Assembly (NCBI RefSeq): GCF_000203795.2
Contig: NW_006281102.1
Coordinates: forward strand, 910,567 to 974,566
DNA from: Batrachochytrium dendrobatidis JAM81
Lineage: Eukaryota > Chytridiomycota > Chytridiomycetes > Rhizophydiales
Length of the DNA stretch: 64,000 nucleotides
Direction: 5' to 3'
Part shown: in pieces, positions 33,698-42,948 of the stretch
How the letters are laid out: each line of letters starts with the position of its first letter
Numbering within the stretch: position 1 is the stretch's first letter
The notes under the pieces: generated by a model
Databases searched by the model: none
What the model was told of the DNA's origin: nothing
The model's input: only the letters and a program-made list of their open reading frames with translations
Translations under genes and position numbers: made by a program

Positions 33698-34396
33698 ACT
33701 AAAATGTTGAAAGGTTAGACAATAGGCTGATGCGACTAGAAAGTAAGCCAAGTTTGAATAAAAATACGCGTAGATATCAATATTGGTGTTTTTAGGCTTT
33801 TACATGTCCTGTGAAATAAAGGCCAAATTTGTGTTATAATATGCCAGTAGAGTTTGGTTGAAAGCATCACATTTGTAATTTAAAAAGCAGAATGCAACAG
33901 TAATGTAGTGAATTTTAGATTCGGGTGTAGAACAGTTACAAAATAGGAATCGATTCAAGTTTCGAATAAAATCCAAACTGCCAAAATTGCTGTACAGCAT
34001 CTGATCCCACAGCTAATATAAAGTATGCAACACCTATGAATGATATAATATAATGAAACGGTCTAATAAATGTGGTTTATTTGAATATCCAACATGACCA
34101 TTCTCACGAATATGCAATAGCAGCAATGAGTGGCAATAAGCTGCATATCTGCGGCCCACAAATGTTTGGATGCAGTAATTTCTGGTCAATGAAAAATAGA
34201 CTTGCGTTGGAATAAGGGATGAACAAAGGATGTTTGTGAGGTAGTAGTAACAAATAATAACGGGCAAGTAAGCAAAAGCAGCACAGGGAAGTGCGACGGC
34301 AGAAGGAAATCGTCAAGATCTAGAATTAGGATCAAAGGTCTTTAAACTGAAGCCAAGGACGGCATTTGACTATAGATTCCAACCAAGCCGACCTCA
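33698..34396. other. Intergenic, no gene recognised
   Basis: About 700 bp of AT-rich DNA between two minus-strand genes. It would hold the promoter of the 31945-33697 gene and the 3' region of the WOPR gene. A GTGGTTTATTTGAATATCC string near 34070 is weakly like the dispersed repeat's terminus. Confidence 0.35.
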
Positions 34397-36808
34397 CTAG
34401 AGTACAGAGGTTGATGCAAGCGCTCCATGGGAAACAGGATTAGGTTGCCAGTTCATGGAGCTGGAATCACCCGAAGCACCCGACAGAGTAGCCAGTGCAA
34501 GTGCTGCCTGGGTGGTAGCCTCGGACAAGTCACTCATATCGTTCAAGCCTGCTACCATACCTCCTACTTCAGGAGTAATACGAGGTTCAGAGCGTGGTTC
34601 GGCCTTGATGACAGGCAAAAGTGTCTCACACTTGTACGCAAGTAATGGTGATGTCCTGAGTGTAACATTCAACACATCACCAGAGTGAATCAAAGAAAAT
34701 GTTTCAATATCACATATTTCTCCTAATCCTGCAAGAGTGATGCACAGACTCTTGGCATTAGAAACCGCAAACAGCTGTGAAATCTGCTCGTGAAGATCCT
34801 GAAATTCTAGTGGAAGAGGTACATCGTAAAGCGTTGCTTCTGCAAGAGTGATTGTCACAAGGCGCTCACTGCGTAAACGACTACGAATGGATCTTTTGCT
34901 AATTGGTTGGGCGTTGCTGGATTTGCTTGATGGTGGCGGAGTTGGAAGTGAATATGGGGATATCCATGGCTGATCGGTGCATACAGTGTCCATATGATTG
35001 GCATGATCCATTTCGTTAAAGTGTATTGATTCAGCAGCTGCAATAATGCATGAAAGGAAGGATTGAGGCGGAGGAGTAGAAAAAAGATCATTGCCATTGC
35101 CCAACAACGACTTTTTCTTGGAAGACAATGATGACGATGAAGATGATCGTGGTAGTCTAGTGCTTGATGATGCTGGTGCAATTGATCGCGGTCGTGAGGT
35201 GATTTCTGGATTAGCAGATACATCACCAAACTGGTTGACAACAGACGCAACCTTTACATCCGACGACATAGAGGGTGTTGCTGATACTGAACCAAAAGTA
35301 GAGCCTTTAGGATGGAGACGAAAGTTTCCTGGATCGAGATATTCGCGAGGTACAACCAAGTCTGCAAACCCTTTACAGCTGGCAGGAATGGGCAAAATAC
35401 CAGATGCAACATCCATGCGCGTGAAATAACAAATCACATGCGACACAACACCTCGGATCTTGACAGAAAATGTCTTTTTAGACAACGTATCGTCCGTGTA
35501 CGGAGATCCTCCTGCACTTCCAAACGAGGTTGTAGATATAGTCGATTCAGTCGAAGTTTGACGGCGCATGATTGGTGCAGAATGCAGACGTGTTGGCATA
35601 GAGTTTTCCAAGGTGCGTTGGCGTTTCATCACTGGATTTGAAGCCATAAAACCTGAATATTCAACATCCTCGATTGCACCCTTGTCATAATCGTCTGTAG
35701 CTGCTGGACTACTTGCAGGTGCGGAATTGTATGACATGGCACTGGAAGGTCGAGTTGGTAGGGGTAGATGATGAACCGAAGATCGGGTAGGAGAGTGAGA
35801 TCGCTTTCCTAGTGCATAAAATTGTTGAGAGTCTGGGGCCCATGCAAGACAGGCTGCGTTGGATGAAGCAAGAGCTGTTGAAGAGAGAGGCTCGCCAACA
35901 TGACTGCCAGTAACGGTAGCGGCGTTGCTATTGCTAGCCACTGTAATATAATCATGTACGTGGTCTTCATTGTCCATACTAGATGCACTACAGGGCATGT
36001 TTTGATCAACACATAACTGGGAATTAGATGCGTCGACCGCATCAAGCCAAAAAGCGGTTCGTGGTTGAACAGTAACGGAAGTCGTATTGGTACCATTTGG
36101 AGTAGTGTAGCCAGAAGCAGGCGCAGAGTCAAGAGAAGATGCAGGCTTTGGTCCAGATGGTGTCACCGCACCAGTAGAAGCTACAAATCCACTACTAGGA
36201 CGCTTAGGATCAACACGACGATATACCAAAAACTGTCCTTCAACACGCGACTTTGACCAGCGCATGCCATCCGTCCATCTTTTCATACCCGAGTCAGACT
36301 CGGTAAAAACAAAAATGGATCCTGACCGAATGAGGTCACGCTCGACAGATAGCAATCGACGTTTGATGGGCGTAACAATGTCAGATTGAGAGCAAGCGGC
36401 ATGAATAAGAATGGCAGCATCCAAAGGAGTCGACACAAAACCAAAAAAGCTTTCTAATCGCTTTGAAGAGTCAGGAGCGGTAGGATTATTTCCAGAAGTG
36501 CCGTATTCAGAGTCTACATAAGCAAGTGGAAATGAGGCAGATGGAGAGCTAGTTTCTGAACTGCATGGACCTTCGGCCCAGCTCGAAGGTTTGATTCTCA
36601 TTGAGGGCACAAGATTGCTGTTAGAATCGTCACGATATTGATCAAAAGTGGATGACATATGCAGCGTTTCTTGCGAATCCGTCTTTACGATGTCCGCAGT
36701 GGAATCAATGGCTGTTGGGGCTACATCAGCAGCTGGAGGAGAAGTCATGGCAGTGGTCATCATACAAGCTAGCTTATTAGGATGAATTCGTGGCAGTACG
36801 TTGCACAA
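34397..36808 (-). CDS. Gti1/Pac2 (WOPR-domain) transcription factor
   Basis: Fungal-specific DNA-binding regulator of the Gti1/Pac2/Wor1/Ryp1 family, known in other fungi for controlling nutrient response, dimorphism or virulence programmes. It is one uninterrupted frame of 803 codons. The first WOPR half is at residues ~119-200 (ESFFGFVSTPLDAAILIHAA, RSGSIFVFTESDSGMKRWTD, RWSKSRVEGQFLVYRR). The second half is at about 440-490 (KKTFSVKIRGVVSHVICYF). They are separated by a ~240-residue Ser/Thr/Pro linker, which is unusually long. The C-terminal ~180 residues hold another ordered stretch (DLHEQISQLFAVSNAKSLCI) without a known name. The start could be the first ATG or the MMTTAM pair 15 codons later. 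Confidence 0.9.
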   Translation of the reverse strand: MCNVLPRIHPNKLACMMTTAMTSPPAADVAPTAIDSTADIVKTDSQETLHMSSTFDQYRDDSNSNLVPSMRIKPSSWAEGPCSSETSSPSASFPLAYVDSEYGTSGNNPTAPDSSKRLESFFGFVSTPLDAAILIHAACSQSDIVTPIKRRLLSVERDLIRSGSIFVFTESDSGMKRWTDGMRWSKSRVEGQFLVYRRVDPKRPSSGFVASTGAVTPSGPKPASSLDSAPASGYTTPNGTNTTSVTVQPRTAFWLDAVDASNSQLCVDQNMPCSASSMDNEDHVHDYITVASNSNAATVTGSHVGEPLSSTALASSNAACLAWAPDSQQFYALGKRSHSPTRSSVHHLPLPTRPSSAMSYNSAPASSPAATDDYDKGAIEDVEYSGFMASNPVMKRQRTLENSMPTRLHSAPIMRRQTSTESTISTTSFGSAGGSPYTDDTLSKKTFSVKIRGVVSHVICYFTRMDVASGILPIPASCKGFADLVVPREYLDPGNFRLHPKGSTFGSVSATPSMSSDVKVASVVNQFGDVSANPEITSRPRSIAPASSSTRLPRSSSSSSLSSKKKSLLGNGNDLFSTPPPQSFLSCIIAAAESIHFNEMDHANHMDTVCTDQPWISPYSLPTPPPSSKSSNAQPISKRSIRSRLRSERLVTITLAEATLYDVPLPLEFQDLHEQISQLFAVSNAKSLCITLAGLGEICDIETFSLIHSGDVLNVTLRTSPLLAYKCETLLPVIKAEPRSEPRITPEVGGMVAGLNDMSDLSEATTQAALALATLSGASGDSSSMNWQPNPVSHGALASTSVL

Positions 36809-37827
36809 AACCGTTCTAGGTTGGATAAATTCGCACGTAAACTGCTATAAACTATAGCAGTCCTTTCTACTTGCAGTGAAAACGGGATTTACCAGAATGG
36901 ACAATTGACTGGATTGTAGCGATGGTGAGAAACAATCCACGGGATTCAAGTCGGTGAGTGCAGTTGGTTGAGTACACTAGCAAGTGAAATGTGAGTTTGG
37001 CTCCTACAAAACCACTAATGCAATCGACCGTCACGTTGACAATCGAATAGGCAAAAAGAAAAAGTTGGAAAGCAAAAAAGACAAATTAGACTCTAGTCGC
37101 CATAATTTAGAGAATCAAATAGGGTACGCAGTCCAACCCCCAAATTAAGCAGTTTCAAATCTGGCAGCAAAGGAAAGCATATACATAATGAAACTATAAA
37201 TGCACTGCTTGAACATTCATCCGCCAATTACAGGCTAGGCATTGTACCCTCACAATATTCAAACATACTTGAATATATGGTTTGAATTGGGTGCAAGTAG
37301 ATGACCACTTTTGCCAGAGCATAAGCTATGGTATGGAAGAAAGGCGGGTTCCATGATTTGCAACCATCTTGAAAAACTTACATTGACTTGTAAGCTTAAA
37401 CTTGAATACAAAACAACTGATATAGGGTATATACACTGCAAAGGGAATTTGCTGGTGGAAAGTAGTCGAGTCGGAGAAGAAAAGAAGCTAGGAAGCGCTC
37501 GAGCAAAAGGAAGATAAGATGCTGATCCAACTGCAAGAAAAGAGAAAAATGCCAAATTAACCCTCGAATGGATGCAGCAGAAAGAACCTTTTCGCTGATG
37601 TTGTGTTCGCTTGTTTTGCTTTAGAAGAAAAAAGCTTTCCTCCAATCATATCTCTTCACCAATCACATCAGTCGCTGCACACACCAATCATTCCTTGCCT
37701 GATCCACACTCGACCAAGTAACTACTCTTCACACACGGGCCAAGTCGTTGCTTGCAGGTTTACTCTGGTAAGCAGAGCCCATGTACCTAACTCTAATTCG
37801 CCATATCACACTAGTACTCAATAGCTA
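36809..37827. other. Long 5' region of the WOPR gene
   Basis: About 1 kb with no supported gene; open frames here look random. The length fits a long regulatory region for the WOPR gene, as is common in this family in other fungi (inference). Confidence 0.35.
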
Positions 37828-38480
37828 CCACCGCCGTATTCATTTAAAATAAACCACTAATAAAAGTCTCGAAATATATAATAAACAAGTTTCATGAAAT
37901 AATAATTCAAACTAGACTTGAACAATATTGTCCACTAAACTCTTTAGTTCACTGGTCTCCTCTGTGCTTATTTTATAAAAACAACCGAGTAAATATTTAA
38001 AGCAGTATTCATATTACAGTTCTGGTGCACTCATCACTTGTTCAACCTCCAGCCCTTCTTTCATTCAAACCAAGCATTATGATGTTGAGTGACTGGCATG
38101 AGAACAACAGTTGCATTACCGAGTTGTGCAATCATTATTTCCTTGAATGCGAATATATTTGCGAGGCTGGGATACTCTGACAATATTCAGTCAAGCCTAA
38201 TATTCGAATTGCAATGCATGAATCTGATTTTAAACTTGTCGATCATGCAGTGTATGGCTATTCCAAAAGAAAAAAAAGGGAGACTCAAAAAGAGCATTTC
38301 AGTTCAAAACTATAGACTATATTATATGATGAATGTTGTGTTTACTAAAGAGTCGAGTCTATTGAACAGTCAATTTGTAGTAAGAATACGACGAATATTC
38401 AACTGTTTTCTATTTCAAAACATAATACAGCAACAGCAGGATGAATACAAATATTTCACTTTACGAGTACAATAACGAGT
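37828..38480 (+). repeat. Dispersed TIR-family copy, near full length
   Basis: It begins GCCGTATTCATTTAAAATA and ends near TTTCACTTTACGAGTAC, which are inverted versions of each other. The interior follows the left arm of the 62-kb palindrome block by block: TAGTTCACTGGTCTCC, TGTGCTTATTTTATA, CACTTGTTCAACCTCCA, AAGCATTATG, GAGTTGTGCAATC and ATGAATCTGATTTTAAACTT. It is degenerate. It ends about 105 bases before the ATG of the mitochondrial-protein gene. Confidence 0.65.
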
Positions 38481-38585
38481 TTGAAGCTACACTAATTCAA
38501 TGATCGTAGTCGTTCACATCAACGCCATTTTATCAATTTTTTAGATCAGTTTTATCAATTTGATCCTCAAGCACCAGCTTATACT

Positions 38586-40418
38586 ATGTTTGCCTGCAAG
38601 ACTCGAGCACTATTCAGGATTGCTGCATCCTCTTATTCTTCAACTACGCAGCGTAGTTTTTCCTACAATTTGAACCGTACACTTATCAAGCTTTACTCTA
38701 CTGATTCTACTCAAGCTGCAGTTTCCACTGAATCTGCTAGTCCACCCATTGAATCTGCTAGTACACCCATTGAATCTGCTAGTACACCCATTGAATCTGC
38801 TAGTACACCCACTGAATCTGCTAGTACACCCACTGAATCTGCTAGTCCATCCATTGAATCTGCTAGTACATCCACTGAGTCTGCTAGTCCATCCACTGAG
38901 CCCAATGCAAAGTTAGATCTCAGTGAGATTATTTTACAAGCTGAATTTATTCAGAAAAAAGCGATTGCAAATAGCACTCGCCCCAAGACTATATTCAGTC
39001 TTTTTCGACCCGCTACTCCAACTCCAACCTACTCTGGTCTACTTAAAGCTCTTAAAAACCAGAATTTTTCTCGTGCATATACACTATATCTTGAGTTGCA
39101 GAACAACTATCCCGAATTGCTCAAATCAGCTAATGCTACGCTATATGACGATATACTTGGCATCATCAATCTCCCACAAAAAAACGTAGTTAGTGACCCC
39201 ACAATTATCACTCGTGCGTCCAGAACCAATAACGTTTATCGATTCATGCAAAAACAAAAAGTTGATCCTAAAATGTCTAGCTTTGAAACCATTACTTATG
39301 TAAATTCCAAAACGAAGAACAGGATAATGCTGGATAATGCTCTGGAACATATTGAACGTCTTGGTTTGACGGAGAAAATGAGTATTAAAGCTCGTGCAAA
39401 CTTTGTTTATGGTTATATTACTATTGGCGATGAAGCACAAGGTATCCACCATTTTAAGAAAATGTGCGAAATTTCTCGCAACACATTCCCATACAAGGTT
39501 TTGATTGATGCGTATGCTCACACCAACCAACCTGAAAGGCTATTCAAGATTATTGATGCCATGAAAAGATCGGATCATACGAAACCCAACATACATTGCT
39601 ACTTTCCTGCACTCTTATGCTATTATCGTAAAAAGGATTTTGCTAAGATGCAGGAGTTAATCGATGATTACATGGCAGTGGATGGTACTTTATGTGAGCC
39701 ATTGCTGTATGCTCAGCTGCTGATTTCCAATCACTCTGAAACTCCACAAAAGGGATTTGATTATCTGTCTGATATACGCAACACTCCATTCCGCAACACA
39801 TCTAGAGTCGAACAAGAGGAAATTATTTGCCATGCACTTTGCAATCAAACAGATGACATGTGGAGACAGTATGCTGATCAATCAGCTCACTCAATTCGGG
39901 CGGTGAATAGATTATGTTCTGCCATGGTCAAAGCCATTGGATCTTGTGCTCCTTCAGAATCGAGCGAGACCAGTAATGATACTCTGGATGCTATTAAACA
40001 AAAAATCAAAGAACATCGTATCCGACCTCGAGCTGTATATACAGATCTTCTCGCTGGATATACTTCCCAGTTTGATCATGCCTCTGTGAAAGCTCTTATC
40101 CCTGCTCTTACTACTTACCAGATTCTCTCGCATAAAAATATTGTCAGCCTGATATTACAGTCCTGTGATGCTGCCAAGGACTTTGCTTTCGAGTTTCAAC
40201 TTTTCCAGGATATTATTGGCAATGGACATTCTGTTTCATTTAACCATGTAGTAAAACTTTTGAGAAACTGTGAACAGTCGGATGATCCTGCTCACGCAAA
40301 AATGGTACAGGACATTTATAAATTTGCTGCTCGTCAGTATCCCAACCAAAAGATCCACAAACTTAAAAAAGATGTCAAGTCTGAGAGCATCAAGGCTGAC
40401 CACAGCGATTCCGAGTAA
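38586..40418 (+). CDS. Probable mitochondrial helical-repeat (PPR-like) protein
   Basis: A single frame of 610 codons. The N-terminus (ACKTRALFRIAASSYSS, then RSFSYNLNRTLIKLYS) is basic, Ser-rich and free of acidic residues, a typical mitochondrial presequence. A 21-bp minisatellite follows. From residue ~120 onward the protein is a series of helix pairs such as TYSGLLKALKNQNFSRAYTL, TFPYKVLIDAYAHTNQPERL and CYFPALLCYYRKKDFAKMQE. Their spacing of about 35 residues resembles degenerate pentatricopeptide repeats, suggesting mitochondrial RNA handling. The C-terminus is charged. The family call is an inference; no catalytic motif is seen. Confidence 0.6.
   Translation: MFACKTRALFRIAASSYSSTTQRSFSYNLNRTLIKLYSTDSTQAAVSTESASPPIESASTPIESASTPIESASTPTESASTPTESASPSIESASTSTESASPSTEPNAKLDLSEIILQAEFIQKKAIANSTRPKTIFSLFRPATPTPTYSGLLKALKNQNFSRAYTLYLELQNNYPELLKSANATLYDDILGIINLPQKNVVSDPTIITRASRTNNVYRFMQKQKVDPKMSSFETITYVNSKTKNRIMLDNALEHIERLGLTEKMSIKARANFVYGYITIGDEAQGIHHFKKMCEISRNTFPYKVLIDAYAHTNQPERLFKIIDAMKRSDHTKPNIHCYFPALLCYYRKKDFAKMQELIDDYMAVDGTLCEPLLYAQLLISNHSETPQKGFDYLSDIRNTPFRNTSRVEQEEIICHALCNQTDDMWRQYADQSAHSIRAVNRLCSAMVKAIGSCAPSESSETSNDTLDAIKQKIKEHRIRPRAVYTDLLAGYTSQFDHASVKALIPALTTYQILSHKNIVSLILQSCDAAKDFAFEFQLFQDIIGNGHSVSFNHVVKLLRNCEQSDDPAHAKMVQDIYKFAARQYPNQKIHKLKKDVKSESIKADHSDSE
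38730..38897 (+). repeat. In-frame 21-bp minisatellite, eight units
   Basis: Eight tandem units of GAATCTGCTAGTACACCCA plus two bases encode ESAS(T/P)(P/S)(I/T). Units 2 and 3 are identical, as are 4 and 5; the outer ones vary, the usual pattern of expansion by slippage or unequal exchange. It sits just after the presequence. Confidence 0.95.
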
Positions 40419-40762
40419 ATATGGACAAGCTCATTATTTAGTGCTTGAACGCATCGGTTTTCTGTGACGCCAACTCTTTAATAAAATGGTTTCAAATATG
40501 TTGGAATAGACTTTAAAGATGGATTAGAGTGAAAAGCATAAATTATAACAAGCACGGGTCCAAAGCCTGACTAAAAATACAAAACACTCGAGACATGGAG
40601 AGATCAAACTTATTTTAATTCGCTATTGAAATAAAAAGTGGAAACTGTAAATAGTATCAGATGGAAATAGGCTGCAGGGTTTGATTAAAATGAGAAAGCT
40701 TAAGCACATGTTTGTATATAGAAATCAAAGAGCCTTGACCAACTAGCCTTAAATCGTATGAT
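40419..40762. other. Convergent intergenic stretch
   Basis: 344 bases between two stop codons. I see nothing beyond AT-rich sequence suitable for 3' ends. Confidence 0.4.
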
Positions 40763-42263
40763 TTAACGAGAAGCAGCAGGCGCTGGCTTCGCCTCACACA
40801 CACCAAAGAACTGGCATCGTTGCACATAACATACAATTGCCAATGCCACGAGAATCACAAAAATAATACCCGTCAAGATCCACCACTTTTTGCGCGATGC
40901 TTCTCTATGCCGGATCGCCTGTGTCAATTCCTTGTCTCCCTCTTGTACATATGTAACTGCATTCTCCACATGTGTGTCAATCGTGTCAATGGTAGTTTGC
41001 TGAGCAGTTAGCAGAACCTGCATGTCTTGGAAAAGCTGTGCAAGTTCTTCAATCGACTCTTCCATTTTGCGCAGCTCGACATGCCGACCCTGAACCTCTT
41101 GGAGAGCCCGACGCTGCTCGCCAACACGGCTGGACAGCATTTCCTGTGAAAAAACTGGTCCATTACGAGAGTCCAATGCCTGTTCGATTTGATCACGTGT
41201 GGCATCTGGACGAGCAATACGAATCTCTCGTTCCATGCGCTGACGATACTTTTGCTTGTATGTTACCTGAATGTTCTGGTATCGCTGGGCTGCATCCATG
41301 AGTTTCTGTGCCAGCACAGATTGCTGATTTTGTCTAGAACGAGAGTCACCGCCACCTTTCATGGACTTGGTTTCATTGGAAATGCGCTGTAAACGACGTC
41401 GTGCATCTGCAATAAGATTACTGGTCTCTGTCTGTGTTGAATCAAGCTCTCTGTTGATACGAGACGATTCATCTTGGCTTACACCAACAAGTGCACGCTT
41501 ATGTAGCTGCTCAATACTTGCAACGGAGCGATTGATTGCATCGATAGATGCTTGAATTTCATCAACCTAACAAAAGACTAAACGTTAATACTCTGCATAC
41601 CAACACTTTCCCTATCAGCAATAAAAGACTTGGCAATCACCTCGCTATAGAAATCACCGCCGCCATTGCGAGGAGCGCTTCTGGGAGGATTGGTTCTACC
41701 TGACATCTCATAGCTGTTTTCATTTCGGGACTGTGTCAGGTTAGTGCCACGAGCATAGTTGCGGTCGGCATAAGGAGACGAACGACCACTATCTCCCCGC
41801 TGAGAATACTGCTGCTGGCCCTGTGGAATACTGCGGGATGATGACAAACCTCCAAGGTTTTCACGACTGTTACCATTCTGAAACGTCAAAAGGTTAGAAA
41901 TACAAATGCAAGGTCAGCATTCTTGTAAACGGTGGTTTCAACAAAATAAGCTAGTGTATGCTACATAATTAGTAGTATTTAGGGAGGGTTTGGAGCAGGA
42001 TTGACTTTAGACACAGTGTGTCCTTGAAAACCCCCACAATAAGCTAGCTGGTAGTTATTGGTAGATGAATGCAGTACTGAAAGCCAGTAGAATAGTCAAT
42101 CACCATGAAACGCAAGCAATAGCTATAGTGGTATACTTGTAAAGCAATAGACTTGCAAGGCTTTGCAGTTGCTCCAAAATACCCACTGCCTCAACCATTC
42201 CAACAAAGCACTCGATATCCTAGTAGTGCTTACCCTAACTTCGTTCAAACGATCTCTAGACAT
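40763..42263 (-). CDS. SSO1: Plasma-membrane-type syntaxin (Qa-SNARE)
   Basis: A t-SNARE for fusion of secretory vesicles with the plasma membrane. Three exons: 42263-42234 (MSRDRLNEVR), 41877-41641 and 41566-40763, giving 356 residues. The second exon is a disordered Ser/Gly/Gln/Arg-rich linker. The Habc domain starts at FYSEV|DEIQASIDAINRSVA, formed exactly across the second intron. The SNARE helix runs through RKMEESIEELAQLFQDMQV with the central-layer Gln in LFQDM, then TIDTHVENA and a C-terminal anchor (WWILTGIIFVILVALAIV) followed by about 20 lumenal/exoplasmic residues, longer than in yeast Sso1. The disordered N-terminal linker is also longer than usual. Confidence 0.92.
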
Positions 42264-42529
42264 ACGAAATAATAACTGCAGCAGTCAATCGACCTGGATG
42301 TCAAATGGTTTCAGGAAGAGAAGTTGCCGTCATCCACACCCCAAACTTAAAACTGTGTGGATATCCAAATTTAATGGCCAGTCGCTATATTCTTGGTGGC
42401 TGTTTGGCAACTATTGCACTTTGTGTTTAATGCACAAACCTGTCCCTGAAATCAACACAAGGCTTGTTGAGCCAGTCTGCAGATTACAAGCCACATCCAC
42501 GATGACTTGATATGTGCCAAAAACATCAC

Positions 42530-42948
42530 AAGTGAATCTTTACAGTTTGGTCAGCCTCATCAAATGATGGGTGCCAATTTACTGATCTTTCCATTGTGAC
42601 TGACATGAAAACAATTGTTGCATTCCCGAGACATGCAATCTTGTTTTCAACCAGAGCACAAACAAAACTTTAAAATACAACAAATATAAATCTGAGTTTG
42701 ACAACAATCGAGTCCAACATCTGGGCTGTAATACATGAATCTGGTTCCAAATTTAGTGATCCTACAATGAGAATCATTTTAGTTTGAAACTATAGTTTGT
42801 GTTTTGAAGAATTAAGAATGTTTACTAGAGGTAATCAATTTCTAGTAAAAGGGCAGATAAATATTTAATTATTGCTTATTCTGAAGCAAAATAGGAGCTC
42901 TGACCGTGGGGTAAATACGGTGTTTTATTTTACGTGAATACGAATTTA
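42530..42948 (+). repeat. Dispersed TIR-family copy reaching into a stop codon
   Basis: Interior blocks match the 62-kb palindrome and the 37.8-kb copy (GAGACATGCAATC, ATACATGAATCTG, AGTTTGAAACTATAG, AATATTTAATTATTGCTTATT). The right end is GTGTTTTATTTTACGTGAA plus TACGAATTTAAAT. The last bases supply the TAA of the GPR107-type gene on the other strand. The left end is not clear and may be truncated. Confidence 0.65.

Noticed and set aside
38711..38905. Antisense frame rich in Leu-Ala-Asp-Ser
   Set aside because: It is the reverse reading of the minisatellite in the mitochondrial-protein gene.
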